DNA of 64,000 bases, taken from the NCBI RefSeq assembly GCF_004344915.1, contig NZ_SKFG01000021.1, positions 1 through 64,000 on the forward strand, written 5' to 3'. Origin of the DNA: Paenibacillus albiflavus. Lineage in GTDB: Bacteria > Bacillota > Bacilli > Paenibacillales > NBRC-103111. The translations under genes and the position numbers were made by a program. The notes below the pieces were generated by a model. It saw nothing but the letters and a program-made list of their open reading frames with translations. It searched no databases and was not told where the DNA came from. Positions 50,536 to 59,970 of this stretch are shown here, piece after piece (within the stretch, counting starts at the first letter, position 1; each line of letters opens with the position of its first letter).

Positions 50536-51945
50536 CTAATGGTCCTCCCAGCATTCTGCACCTGTAAGTCCGTCTATATGGCTTGCGACAAATTGTGGAT
50601 CTTTGCCAGCTTTGCGCTGCTTCATGTAGTCCTGAAGTGCTGCAAAAGCAATGCGTCCAAGCACTAGAATAACGCCTAAATTCAGAAGCGCCATTAAACC
50701 CATAAATAAATCAGCTAAATCCCATACCACCTGTACTTGCGCAAGTGAACCAAATATTACCATCGCTACGACGATGATTCGATAGCAGAACAGGAGCATT
50801 TTACTGCCATTAAGGAATTCAATATTGGTTTCACCATAGTAGTAATTTCCAATGATCGAGCTGTAGGCGAACATAAACACCATCACAGCAAGAAGCCCTG
50901 ACACCCAAGACCCCATTGAACTTGTTAATGCGTATTGCGTCAACTGAATCCCCATTAGATCCATACCTTCGGGAATGTCTGCGAACAAAATGATAAAAGC
51001 TGTAGCACTACAAATCAGTAGCGTATCCGTAAAAACACCCAAAGCTTGAATCAGCCCTTGCTTCACAGGATGAGTCACTTCTGCAGTTGCAGCGGCATTA
51101 GGGGCTGATCCCATCCCCGCTTCATTGGAGAATAACCCCCGTTTAATTCCTTCCATCATCGCAGCACCTATTCCCCCACTTACCGCCTGCTCCCAGCCAA
51201 ATGCACTACCAATAATGTAGGAGATGACTTCTGGAATCCGAGTAAAATGAACAACAATCATGTACAAAGCAATTAGGATGTAGAGAATCGCCATAACTGG
51301 CACGATGATGGATGACAACTTAGCAACATTTTTGACACCGCCAAATATAACAATGACAACAAGTATGGCAAGTACGATTGCAAACGCATCCGTCGGAATT
51401 CCAAAAGCTGCTTCAAAAGAAAGCGCAGCGGTATTCGCTTGAACAGAGTTAAACACGAATCCAAAGCTGATCGTTATCAAGATGGAAAAAATGACGCCCA
51501 GCCATCTTTTATTAAGAGCCTTTTCCATATAATAAGCAGGACCACCACGGTATACCTGACCATCTCGAACTTTATAGATTTGGGCTAATGTACTCTCAAC
51601 AAATGCGGAGGCTCCCCCAATCAATGCGATGACCCACATCCAAAAAACAGCACCTGGACCACCTAACGAGATTGCGATTGCAACTCCGGCAATATTACCA
51701 GTACCTACTCTTGATGCCGTCCCTATACAGAATGCTTGAAAAGAAGAAACGCTGCCTTTCTTATTACTTCTATTTCCTGTAGTTTCCTTGCCAAGCAATC
51801 GGATCATTTCGCCGAAGAGGCGAAACTGGACGAATCGTGTGCGAATCGTAAAATAGACCCCTGATCCAATTAACACAATAATTAAGACATAAGACCATAG
51901 AATGGTATTTCCTGTACGAATAATTTGATCCAGCCATGCTACCAC
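50536..51945 (-). CDS. Sodium:alanine/glutamine symporter (AGCS family)
   Basis: A 469-residue, about 11-helix secondary transporter of the AGCS family (AlsT, GlnT, DagA). Signatures are SSFQAFCIGTASRVGTGNIA, the conserved GGPGAVFWMW, FVESTLAQIYKVRD, and the family hallmark EGIKRGLFSNEAGMGSAPN. It imports alanine, glycine or glutamine with Na+. GTG 51945 follows AAGAGG by seven bases. It is followed closely by the thioesterase gene on the same strand, but likely forms its own unit. Confidence 0.93.
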   Translation of the reverse strand: MVAWLDQIIRTGNTILWSYVLIIVLIGSGVYFTIRTRFVQFRLFGEMIRLLGKETTGNRSNKKGSVSSFQAFCIGTASRVGTGNIAGVAIAISLGGPGAVFWMWVIALIGGASAFVESTLAQIYKVRDGQVYRGGPAYYMEKALNKRWLGVIFSILITISFGFVFNSVQANTAALSFEAAFGIPTDAFAIVLAILVVIVIFGGVKNVAKLSSIIVPVMAILYILIALYMIVVHFTRIPEVISYIIGSAFGWEQAVSGGIGAAMMEGIKRGLFSNEAGMGSAPNAAATAEVTHPVKQGLIQALGVFTDTLLICSATAFIILFADIPEGMDLMGIQLTQYALTSSMGSWVSGLLAVMVFMFAYSSIIGNYYYGETNIEFLNGSKMLLFCYRIIVVAMVIFGSLAQVQVVWDLADLFMGLMALLNLGVILVLGRIAFAALQDYMKQRKAGKDPQFVASHIDGLTGAECWEDH

Positions 51946-52057
51946 TTGCGTACCTCTTTCTCATCTTAGATGTTTAATGGTGTACATTAGTATAACAAAA
52001 AAAGATCATTTTCCCAAAAAATTGTTTAATTACTTATAAATATCTATTTTATACACA

Positions 52058-52111
52058 CGAAGAGGGTGCTCCCCGAAAGTCATTGATCACTTTCGGGAGG
52101 CACCCTCTTCG
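52058..52111 (-). terminator. Long intergenic hairpin
   Basis: CGAAGAGGGTGCtcCCCGAAAGT (23 bases, 52058-52080) pairs almost fully with the stretch ending at 52111, with an 8-base loop. It lies 31 bases after the hypothetical gene on the minus strand. There is no T tract immediately behind it, so it may act more as an mRNA end stabiliser. The other 190 bases of this gap hold only AT-rich promoter-like sequence. Confidence 0.6.
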
Positions 52112-52142
52112 CAGATACCTGATCAATTAAGAGTTGGCTCTC

Positions 52143-52613
52143 TTAACGAACAGATGTCTTATTGGTCATAATCCATGCATCGCCTTTATACGTAGGTACT
52201 CTACCTTTTGAGCGGTCTACGAATAGTTTCTCTTTGCATGCATTGCATTTGCCATACTCTGTATCCTTCTTGATATTGACCACATAAGTCGCAGAGCATT
52301 TACATTCAATTTTAAATAAGTCTAGCGCATTATGATAGGCTTTGGCTAGTTCATCTTGCTGATCATCCAGAGGCAAATTAACGGATTTGCTTGCTTCATT
52401 TAACCCATGAACATGCATTGACGCGACATGATCAGGATTAATCGCATATGTTTCATCCCCAACGTTAAAAACGATCTTCTGACCTTGTTCAAAGCATCTA
52501 AAAATCTCTTTGGCTTGTCTGACAGTAGCTGGGAATGATCCTTTGTAACCTGAACTTAGAACGTAAGTTATCATTTGAAGCTTTTCATTCATATACAATT
52601 CTGTGCTATACAT
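52143..52613 (-). CDS. Hypothetical protein with a four-cysteine zinc-ribbon-like end
   Basis: A 156-residue soluble protein I do not recognise. The N-terminal half includes MITYVLSSGYKGSFPATVRQ and FNVGDETYAINPDHVASMHV. The C-terminal half has CKC and, 20 residues later, CNAC, the spacing of a small zinc ribbon, followed by a basic end (KGRVPTYKGDAW). ATG 52613 lies 11 bases after GAGGTG. Single gene between a symporter and the DUF4129 operon, in the same direction as both. Confidence 0.65.
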   Translation of the reverse strand: MYSTELYMNEKLQMITYVLSSGYKGSFPATVRQAKEIFRCFEQGQKIVFNVGDETYAINPDHVASMHVHGLNEASKSVNLPLDDQQDELAKAYHNALDLFKIECKCSATYVVNIKKDTEYGKCNACKEKLFVDRSKGRVPTYKGDAWIMTNKTSVR

Positions 52614-52717
52614 ACAACCAAATTCACCTCACCATGCGATTATACCATGCGCCTATGAAACAAAACTACTCGAAATCAGCGAATCTACTTTCCTAATAAT
52701 GTTAATTTTTCATAGAA

Positions 52718-54037
52718 TTACTTCTTCAATCTGATCACTTGATCATCGCTCATAGATTCATGCTCATTTCCATAACGGGCTTTATTGTAGCTGTTAGCTA
52801 GTTCAATGAATTCTTGTTCATTTATTTCTTTATCAAATACTTGTCTTTTCACGATGGCTTTCATTGTTTCATCAGGTGTCAACTCTTTTTGATAGTTAAA
52901 CCCTTTGCCAATAGCATCTATCACTTTATGCTTATAAATCCACCTTACTCGTTCACGCCAATTCGTGAGTTCCGACCATTTAGGCTCTCGTTTCATCAGA
53001 TTATTCCATTTATTTTTCAGCGATTGAAAGACGGATGATCGAATATCCTCCCACGCTTGTAACTGTTTCTTCTCATCATGATAACCGCTATTCAAATAGA
53101 TTTTATTCTTTCCGGTTAGCAGCCTTTTGATAAATTGAATGAATCGATTTATCGCTTCTCGAATTTTTGGAAATAGAATATAACATAGAAATAAGAAGAT
53201 CAGGATAAGGATCCCAACAAAAATGAACAATATAACGTCGCCCCATTGAGATAGTTCCTCTTGCTGCGGCATTTCTTCCACCGGACTAAAATCCTGTATG
53301 GGTGGACTTTCAGGTACATAATTGGTAGAGAGCCAAGAAACCAATAATTGGGCGAGATACGCAGCGCCTTGCAGCATCCAATTCACGATTTGATCTAAGA
53401 CATAAACAAATGAAAAGAATACAATTAAACCAATGAGTATGAATGTCCATAGTCGATTCTTGCTCACAACTGTACGGGATACCCTGCGATTTCCAGGTGT
53501 TTTGTTCTGTAAATGCTGTTGATTAAACTGAAACAGGGTAACGATTAGACTCGCTAGACCTGTCCATAAAAACAGGTTCTTATAAGGCTCCAAGTCAATT
53601 GAAAAGACTGAAGCGATCGAAGCTACAAAGTAACAGATGATACCAATCACGAATGCTGTTGGAGGAAAAATAGAATCCCACTCATATACAATCATTTGTG
53701 TGCCACGATAGATAAGATAGCAGCATAAAGCTACCATTAGAATCCCTACCAATCCAAATGATACGGATGTTATTAATGCAACCAATAGGATGCTGATCAC
53801 GAGCAATAAAGCATAGAACCATATAGCCCGACTGATTCGAATTGCAGCCACAAGAGCACCACATAAATAGGACGTCCATAACAATACGACCCAAGTCCCT
53901 AATGAAACAGGTGACAATATAAGATAAGTAATGATCACGAACGGGACAAACATTAAGAGCTCAATGCCTGCATACAGAATGCTATGAGTTATCCGTTTCA
54001 GCAGCATACTTAAGCTAGGACGCTGTAATTCCATCAT
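52718..54037 (-). CDS. DUF4129 membrane protein of the MoxR operon
   Basis: A 439-residue membrane protein. About eight hydrophobic helices occupy residues 15-225, a loop with several prolines follows (YVPESPPIQDFSPVEE), then one helix near 255-280 and a basic cytoplasmic tail with the DUF4129 pattern WRERVRWIYKHKVIDAIGKG and NEQEFIELANSYNKARYGNE. In many bacteria this domain is fused to a transglutaminase (TgpA); here that part is absent. The gene overlaps the DUF58 gene by 23 bases. Confidence 0.82.
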   Translation of the reverse strand: MMELQRPSLSMLLKRITHSILYAGIELLMFVPFVIITYLILSPVSLGTWVVLLWTSYLCGALVAAIRISRAIWFYALLLVISILLVALITSVSFGLVGILMVALCCYLIYRGTQMIVYEWDSIFPPTAFVIGIICYFVASIASVFSIDLEPYKNLFLWTGLASLIVTLFQFNQQHLQNKTPGNRRVSRTVVSKNRLWTFILIGLIVFFSFVYVLDQIVNWMLQGAAYLAQLLVSWLSTNYVPESPPIQDFSPVEEMPQQEELSQWGDVILFIFVGILILIFLFLCYILFPKIREAINRFIQFIKRLLTGKNKIYLNSGYHDEKKQLQAWEDIRSSVFQSLKNKWNNLMKREPKWSELTNWRERVRWIYKHKVIDAIGKGFNYQKELTPDETMKAIVKRQVFDKEINEQEFIELANSYNKARYGNEHESMSDDQVIRLKK

Positions 54038-55142
54038 AAGGGTCCTCCATCACTTTACTTTGCTTATCCTTCAGCATGATCATGTCGACGGTATGCCCCA
54101 TACTCCGCAATCGCTGGATCTCTTTTTCGATCGCTTTATTCGTATAGGCAGAAATAATAAGACAATCCGTACTGCTATCCGATGACCTTCCGATATTCCC
54201 TAACAAATCCTCGAATGGAAAACTGCGTTTCAATTCCAGCTTGGCCAATGCTTCCATGATCGATCGCTGGTGATAGAGTCCAGTTTGACACGGTATTTGA
54301 ATTGGCGTTCTCAGCGGTCCGTCAACTAATCTCCCATTGGAAGCAAATCCCGTAGCAATTCCTTTATTCATGACATAATCTACTAAGGAAGCGACATAAA
54401 CGATGCCTTTCTCGATTAACTCTACGTTAGTCACGATATTCCACATCGTGGTGCTATCATCGATATTTAATAGAATCATTAGCTTATGATCCGCTGTAAA
54501 AGCTCGACTATTCACTTGAAGATTCCCGCTGCGAGCGGTTGCTTTCCAGTTGATACTGTTCATCGGATCGCCAGCTTGATATTCTCTCACCCCCTGAATA
54601 AAGAAAGGATCCTCCACAATCCATCTTCTCACGAGCAAATCACCAAGCCATTTACTCGAAGGCAGCGGAATTTCATCAACAGGTATGGGAAGTGGATAGA
54701 CTAGGATTGAACAATTGACATAGAGCTGCTCATGAACTTCTACTATTCCTAAAAGATCGCCACTCGTTATTGTAGTTGAATTAAGATAATAATAACCTCG
54801 CTTTAAACACTTCACCTGATGCCTTCTAGTAATTTCTGTGTAGGGCATCAGACTGAACAGACTCATATGATTCTGCATGATTTCTCCCGAATCTATGGCC
54901 ATATCAGCTTGCCCGGCCATTTGCAAATGAGCGGACATCATCGTTTCCACACGAAGCCATGGTGTTGGCAGCAGCTTCCGATTGGAGATCCGTTCAATTA
55001 ATTCTATCTCGTCTCCCGCATAACATTCTGTACGATCAAAGCTTTTATGATACTCAATCTTTGTAAGTGACCATCGTCTAAACAGTGCCCTTTGACCTAT
55101 TATCACAACTAATGCAACAAGGATGATCCAATGAATACCCAT
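54015..55142 (-). CDS. DUF58 protein (MoxR partner)
   Basis: A 375-residue protein with an N-terminal membrane anchor (IHWIILVALVVIIGQRALF), a beta-rich middle and the DUF58 signature VREYQAGDPMNSINWKATAR followed by a von Willebrand A-like region (LMILLNIDDSTTMWN) that may bind a metal. DUF58 proteins stand next to MoxR AAA+ ATPases and are thought to act as adaptors or substrates. It starts six bases after the MoxR stop and overlaps the DUF4129 start. Confidence 0.9.
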   Translation of the reverse strand: MGIHWIILVALVVIIGQRALFRRWSLTKIEYHKSFDRTECYAGDEIELIERISNRKLLPTPWLRVETMMSAHLQMAGQADMAIDSGEIMQNHMSLFSLMPYTEITRRHQVKCLKRGYYYLNSTTITSGDLLGIVEVHEQLYVNCSILVYPLPIPVDEIPLPSSKWLGDLLVRRWIVEDPFFIQGVREYQAGDPMNSINWKATARSGNLQVNSRAFTADHKLMILLNIDDSTTMWNIVTNVELIEKGIVYVASLVDYVMNKGIATGFASNGRLVDGPLRTPIQIPCQTGLYHQRSIMEALAKLELKRSFPFEDLLGNIGRSSDSSTDCLIISAYTNKAIEKEIQRLRSMGHTVDMIMLKDKQSKVMEDPYDGITAS

Positions 55143-55148
55143 AAGAGG

Positions 55149-56111
55149 CTACCTTGACAGAATAATTTCTTCAGCAGGTACAGCTACCATGCCAAGAATC
55201 TGCCCGATCAGTGTTCCGCTTTGATTACTAGCAAGTCTATTAACATGTGACAGGACAAGCCGATGCGCAAGGACAGGCTCTGCCATTGCCTTAATATCAT
55301 CCGGTGAAACATAATCTCTACCCTTCACTACAGCATGAGCTTGTGCAGCCTTAAGTAAAGCTTGCGTTCCTCTCGGACTAACCCCGATCTGAATTTCTGG
55401 ATGCTGTCTTGTCTTCTCTGCAATCGCAACGATGTAGGCTAATAAATCTTCATGCACAAATACGGAAGAGTACTGATCTTGAGCCGCAATTAACTCTTCC
55501 CGATCCACGATGGCTTGAATCTGCTCAAGCACATTATGTTCCTTGAATCTGCGCAATATTTCGACTCCTTCCGCTGTAGAAGGATAACCCATATTAATTT
55601 TCAGAAGAAAACGATCTAGTTGTGCTTCCGGCAAAGGAAATGTCCCTTGATTCTCGATTGGATTCTGTGTCGCAATCACAAGGAATGGACGAGCAAGCCG
55701 CATTGTTTCCCCATCTATACTCACTTGTCGTTCCTCCATACACTCAAGCAAGCTGGATTGTGTACGAGGCGTTGCGCGGTTAATCTCATCCGCGAGAACA
55801 ATGTTCGCAAATAACGGGCCTGGGCGAAACTCAAAATCGCTTGTTTTTTGGTTATAGTAATGCAAGCCACTCAAATCCGATGGCAGCAAATCAGGTGTGA
55901 ATTGAATACGCTTAAAATCCCCATTAAGCGATTTGGCAATAGCTTTGGCTAGTAGGGTCTTACCTGTTCCAGGGACATCTTCTAGAAGCACATGGCCAGA
56001 TGTTATAAGCGCAACGACCAATTGCTCAACGACATGTTCCTTACCAACAATAACTTTAGCGACATTTTTCTTTAGGCGATCAGATAGTTCTTGAATAGCT
56101 TGTAGTTTCAT
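55149..56111 (-). CDS. MoxR-family AAA+ ATPase
   Basis: A 320-residue AAA+ ATPase with Walker A in LLEDVPGTGKTLLAKAIAKS, Walker B in IVLADEINRATPRTQSSLLE, sensor 1 in LVIATQNPIENQGTFPLPEA and the sensor 2/lid region near GVSPRGTQALLKAAQAHAVV. These are full MoxR features; such proteins act as chaperone-like remodelers of partner complexes. ATG 56111 follows AAAGGAG by nine bases, so the longer frame is not used. Its start lies only 28 bases after the stop of an ABC permease gene, linking the two sets. Confidence 0.93.
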   Translation of the reverse strand: MKLQAIQELSDRLKKNVAKVIVGKEHVVEQLVVALITSGHVLLEDVPGTGKTLLAKAIAKSLNGDFKRIQFTPDLLPSDLSGLHYYNQKTSDFEFRPGPLFANIVLADEINRATPRTQSSLLECMEERQVSIDGETMRLARPFLVIATQNPIENQGTFPLPEAQLDRFLLKINMGYPSTAEGVEILRRFKEHNVLEQIQAIVDREELIAAQDQYSSVFVHEDLLAYIVAIAEKTRQHPEIQIGVSPRGTQALLKAAQAHAVVKGRDYVSPDDIKAMAEPVLAHRLVLSHVNRLASNQSGTLIGQILGMVAVPAEEIILSR

Positions 56112-56139
56112 ATTTGAGTTCTCCTTTAAATATAGTAAT

Positions 56140-57063
56140 TTATATTGTACGGCTATTTCCACGTCGATTAAAATATTGGCGAAGACCTTCACCTAATATA
56201 TTGAAAGTCAAGATTGTAAACATAATAGCAGCAGCAGGATAAAGAACAAAGTCAAAATTGCTGACATAGATGTTTCTGCGAAGGTCGTAATCGGAAAGTA
56301 GGCTAACCCAATCGATACTACCATTACGGATTCCCATCCCTGCATCCCAAATTGCTTTATTAACTTTAATAATAATTTTCAGCACGCCCATCTGTCCAAT
56401 TAATAAGGTGATTTTGCCTAAATCAATGCAGAAATAAATGATCATTTCGGGCAGTAGTGCGGGCATATAATAACTCTTTATCATCCGCCAAGGACTTAAC
56501 CCCAGTGCATGACCCGCTTCAACATATTGCTCATTGGAAACCTTGCTTGTCTGTTGTTGAATGACGTAGGCAGCTCGTCCAACCTCGATTAACGCAACAA
56601 TAAGAACAGCCCATATCAAACGGGTTGGTGAGATATTATTAGAAATGAAAGGAAGCGTAAAAATAATGGCAACAGAGAATATAGTAGGAAGATAGGAGAA
56701 AATCTGATTCCAGAATGTCGTAAGAAAATGGAAGTAGCCTCTATTTCGATACGATAATAACCCTAGGGGAATAGCGACCAAATAACGAATAATGGCGATT
56801 CCAAAAATAATATAAATCGTATCGCGTGTACCTAGTATGAGCTTACTAAAATTATCGACTCCAATACCATCTGAACCAAGTAGGTTGGATTCGGATGGAG
56901 GGTATTTTGGCACCATTATTTTACCATCTGCTCCCCACTTGCTTCTGGAACCCTCTAATGTTGCATCTACGTGAGGAAAATAAGGTCCAAAAATCATTAC
57001 AATGATAATGATAGCAAGCATGCATACGCCAATCCATAATGTCATGTTCTTCATCTTTTTCAT
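56140..57063 (-). CDS. OppC-type ABC permease, pair 1 (linked to moxR)
   Basis: A 307-residue permease of the oligopeptide/nickel (Opp/Dpp) type. A first helix (TLWIGVCMLAIIIIVMIFG), a loop with LGSDGIGVDNFSKLILGTRD, five further helices and the coupling motif EAGHALGLSPWRMIKSYYMP. It aligns with the genes at 58091 and 59971 over its whole length, but differs in a divergent loop near residues 230-260 (IIIKVNKAIWDAGMG in place of IFLSQDWVE). The start could be 57063 (seven bases after GGGAG) or 57054 (by alignment). The moxR gene follows at once. No ATPase or binding-protein gene accompanies it. Confidence 0.87.
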   Translation of the reverse strand: MKKMKNMTLWIGVCMLAIIIIVMIFGPYFPHVDATLEGSRSKWGADGKIMVPKYPPSESNLLGSDGIGVDNFSKLILGTRDTIYIIFGIAIIRYLVAIPLGLLSYRNRGYFHFLTTFWNQIFSYLPTIFSVAIIFTLPFISNNISPTRLIWAVLIVALIEVGRAAYVIQQQTSKVSNEQYVEAGHALGLSPWRMIKSYYMPALLPEMIIYFCIDLGKITLLIGQMGVLKIIIKVNKAIWDAGMGIRNGSIDWVSLLSDYDLRRNIYVSNFDFVLYPAAAIMFTILTFNILGEGLRQYFNRRGNSRTI

Positions 57064-57081
57064 ATTCATACTCCCTTTCCT

Positions 57082-57960
57082 CTATCTTGGATCTAGCTTA
57101 TGTTTAGCAATCTGACTGATCACCTGAAAAATAAACAGTAGCACCATGAAACAGAAAGAGATTCCAATAATGACACCAGGCTCAAAGTAACTTATCGCCA
57201 TGTATAATCGAGAGGCAGCACCCGGATAGTTCGTGAAAATCTCAACGAACAATAAATTGGATAATATATAACCGAATAAGGGCAATATATGTGTTAATAG
57301 GGTTGACATGCTATTTTTGAGTATATGCTTAAATAAAATCAACCGTTCCGTTATGCCTTTCGCACGAGCTACTTGAATATACATTTGTCCCTCTTGCATC
57401 GCAATGGAAGCACTCGTAATTCTCGCCATATAAATGACTGGATAAATGGAGACTAAGATAGTTGGCACGATGAAATCTGTCCAATGCCCCTTTGGAAAAA
57501 AGGGGATCCATCTCACATAGCGAATCACGATCCATTGGATGATGAGAATCAACATAAAATCGGGAATCGATTGAACTAACCATGTGCTCCAATTGCCCAA
57601 TAGATTGAATTTTGTTTTGGAAAGTTTATAGTCCATCACGCCTTTTAATGTCCCAACCACGACTCCTATAACAAGAGCTAGCAAGATAATCACAATACTA
57701 CGCCCCATAGCGGACATAACAGCTTCACCTGTTGGAATTAGAGCATCACGTGATCTGCCAAGACTATGGTTTACAAACATTTCATGAAAGAAATTCTTAA
57801 TATTCTCTATGTATAATTCCATTGTTGTGGGTGGTTCGATTCCAGTATTATTCATACGTACGTTAACTGCATTGCGAGGGTAGAGAACGATCAGAATAAT
57901 ACCGATCATTGCAATAACCGTAATTACAAATGTCCCAAGTATATTTCTTCTTAGTTTCAT
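57082..57960 (-). CDS. OppB-type ABC permease, pair 1
   Basis: A 292-residue permease with six helices. The first reads FVITVIAMIGIILIVLYPR. SWLxSIPDF-like TWLVQSIPDFMLILIIQWIV is typical of OppB. The coupling loop QVARAKGITERLILFKHILK (RAKG at residues 199-202) is intact, so it should bind an ATPase. Compared with the other two OppB copies, about nine residues are missing before FEPGVIIG. ATG 57960 is preceded by GGAGG. The partner gene starts 18 bases after its stop. Confidence 0.87.
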   Translation of the reverse strand: MKLRRNILGTFVITVIAMIGIILIVLYPRNAVNVRMNNTGIEPPTTMELYIENIKNFFHEMFVNHSLGRSRDALIPTGEAVMSAMGRSIVIILLALVIGVVVGTLKGVMDYKLSKTKFNLLGNWSTWLVQSIPDFMLILIIQWIVIRYVRWIPFFPKGHWTDFIVPTILVSIYPVIYMARITSASIAMQEGQMYIQVARAKGITERLILFKHILKNSMSTLLTHILPLFGYILSNLLFVEIFTNYPGAASRLYMAISYFEPGVIIGISFCFMVLLFIFQVISQIAKHKLDPR

Positions 57961-58003
57961 AGCGCCTCCATTAATTTGAATTTGTAGAATTATGATATAA
58001 ATA

Positions 58004-58050
58004 AAGCGCTACAATCCTTTGCTTTTAACAGCTGAGTAATTGTAACGCTT
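58004..58050 (-). terminator. Terminator between permease pairs 2 and 1
   Basis: AAGCGtTACAAT pairs with ATTGTAGCGCTT on the minus strand (one wobble, 23-base loop), followed by TATTTATA. It separates the pair 3-pair 2 transcript from the pair 1-moxR transcript. Its first arm is preceded by AACAACTAGAAGCGT, also found before the nrdR terminator. Confidence 0.65.
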
Positions 58051-58090
58051 CTAGTTGTTTTAAATTGTCATTCAATCATTCTCATTTGAT

Positions 58091-58993
58091 TTACATACTC
58101 CTATAACCGCGTCTATTATAATGTCTTCTTAAGCCTTCACCCAATACATTAAAAGTAAGAATCGTAAACATGATAGCTCCGGCAGGGAAGAATACAAACG
58201 AGAACTTGCTTAAATAAATATCGAATCTGGAATCTGCGAGCAGATTGATCCAGTTATTGCTAGTATTCAAAAATTCCATTGTAAATTCATGCGTCTCAAC
58301 CCAATCTTGTGATAGGAAAATACCCAAGATCCCAAGCTGTCCTACTAATAGCGCAGCCCTACCTAAGTCTAAGCAAAAATTAACAATCATTTCAGGAATC
58401 AAACCCGGCATATAATAGCTTTTGGCAATACGCCAAGGACTGAATCCAAGCGCATGGGCAGCCTCGATATAGAGTTCTTTTGAAATTTTATTTGCCTGCT
58501 GTTGTGTCACGTAAGCAACGCGTCCTGCCTCCAGTATGGCCAAAGTCAGAATAACCCAGAACAATCGAGACGATCCAAATAGCATAAACGGCAAACATAT
58601 GATAACAACCGCTGAGAAAAACGTAGGTAAATAAGAGAAGATTTGATTCCAACCTGTCGTAAGCGAATGGAAGAAGCCTTTGTTGCGGTACGACAGCAAA
58701 CCTAATGGAACTCCGATTATGTAGCGAACGAGAGCGATTCCGAGTATGATCATGATTGTCTCTTTCGTTCCCAGGATCAGCTTGCTGAAATTATCTACGC
58801 CTGATTTATCGGAGCCTAGCAGGTTCAGACTCGATGGCGCGTATTTCGGCAATTCAATCCGATTATCAAGCCCCCATCTTGACCGAGACTCAGCAAGTGT
58901 CGTATCAACATGAGGTAAATATGGTCCAAAAAACATAACGATTATAATAATGGTCAGCATGATGCAGCCGATCCAAATTGCACTATTTTTCAT
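58091..58993 (-). CDS. OppC-type ABC permease, pair 2
   Basis: A 300-residue permease that is a close paralogue of the 59971 product and a more distant one of the 56140 product. It has LNLLGSDKSGVDNFSKLILG, NQIFSYLPTFFSAVVII and the coupling loop EAAHALGFSPWRIAKSYYMP, then the IFLSQDWVETHEFTMEFLNT loop shared with pair 3. The start ATG 58993 follows GAAGGGG. It is the last gene of a four-gene unit (pair 3, pair 2) ending in a hairpin at 58004-58050. Confidence 0.87.
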   Translation of the reverse strand: MKNSAIWIGCIMLTIIIIVMFFGPYLPHVDTTLAESRSRWGLDNRIELPKYAPSSLNLLGSDKSGVDNFSKLILGTKETIMIILGIALVRYIIGVPLGLLSYRNKGFFHSLTTGWNQIFSYLPTFFSAVVIICLPFMLFGSSRLFWVILTLAILEAGRVAYVTQQQANKISKELYIEAAHALGFSPWRIAKSYYMPGLIPEMIVNFCLDLGRAALLVGQLGILGIFLSQDWVETHEFTMEFLNTSNNWINLLADSRFDIYLSKFSFVFFPAGAIMFTILTFNVLGEGLRRHYNRRGYRSM

Positions 58994-59009
58994 AGGTATT
59001 TACCCCTTC

Positions 59010-59921
59010 TCATCGTGGATCGAATTTGCGTTTTGCAATTTGGCTAAAAAACTGAAGGATAATCAGCAATACCATAAAACAAAAAACGATACCGATAATA
59101 ACGCCAGGTTCATAATTTGGTCCAGTACCAATATATCGGCTGTAATCAATAGCGAGATATAAACGATAAGCGGCACCAGGATAGTTAGAGAAGATCTCAA
59201 CAATCAGCAAATTAGACAAAATATATACAAATAGCGGCGTTATATGAGTCAGGATCGTCGCCATGCTGTTATAAAGCATATGCTTGAATAAAATGACACG
59301 CTCTTTAATCCCTTTGGCCCGCGCTACCCGAATGTATAGCTGTCCCTCCTGCGTAGCGAGCGATGCACTGGTTATTCTAGCAAGATAAATAATGGGATAG
59401 ATCGATACCAGAATCGAAGGCAATATGAAATCAGACCAATCTCCATGCGGGAAGAATGGAATCCACCTTAAATGGCGAATCGTCAGCCATTGAACGATAA
59501 GTACGAGCATAAAATCTGGAATCGATTGGATGAGCCAAGTTGTCCAATTGCCCAAAATGCTAAACTTCGAATTTGAAAGCTTAAAATCGAGTATTCCTTT
59601 TAGTGTCCCAAACACAATACCGAAAATGAGAGCAACTATAATAATCACAATGCTATTGTTCATTGATTGTATGATCGTTTGGCTTGCGGTAATCTGCGAA
59701 TCTCTCGTTGGACCAAGACTGTGATTTACGAATAATTCGCGAAAAAACCCCGTAATATTCTCAACATATTGCGACCAAATCTGATCATTCGGATGGAGGA
59801 TAAGACCAAATTTTCCATACTCGATATTTAATTGACGCGGGTATAATACGAGCAATATAACGAATAGCATGGCAATTGCACTGATAAGCAGTGGTCTTAG
59901 CATTTGTTTAGTGAGTTTCAT
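59010..59921 (-). CDS. OppB-type ABC permease, pair 2
   Basis: A 303-residue permease with a first helix LLISAIAMLFVILLVLYPRQ, the conserved FVNHSLGPTRDS loop also present in pairs 1 and 3, TWLIQSIPDFMLVLIVQWLT, and the coupling loop IRVARAKGIKERVILFKHML. It keeps the ten-residue insert (SRYIGTGPNY) before EPGVIIG that pair 1 has lost. ATG 59921 follows AGGAG. The pair-2 OppC gene starts 16 bases after its stop. Confidence 0.87.
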   Translation of the reverse strand: MKLTKQMLRPLLISAIAMLFVILLVLYPRQLNIEYGKFGLILHPNDQIWSQYVENITGFFRELFVNHSLGPTRDSQITASQTIIQSMNNSIVIIIVALIFGIVFGTLKGILDFKLSNSKFSILGNWTTWLIQSIPDFMLVLIVQWLTIRHLRWIPFFPHGDWSDFILPSILVSIYPIIYLARITSASLATQEGQLYIRVARAKGIKERVILFKHMLYNSMATILTHITPLFVYILSNLLIVEIFSNYPGAAYRLYLAIDYSRYIGTGPNYEPGVIIGIVFCFMVLLIILQFFSQIAKRKFDPR

Positions 59922-59970
59922 AGCTTCTCCTATTCATGATAATTTGTTTGTTTATTCTGTCATCATACTT

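Noticed and set aside
52058-52111. CRISPR repeat or inverted-repeat transposon end
   Set aside because: Only a single hairpin is present, with no spacers, target duplication or transposase gene.
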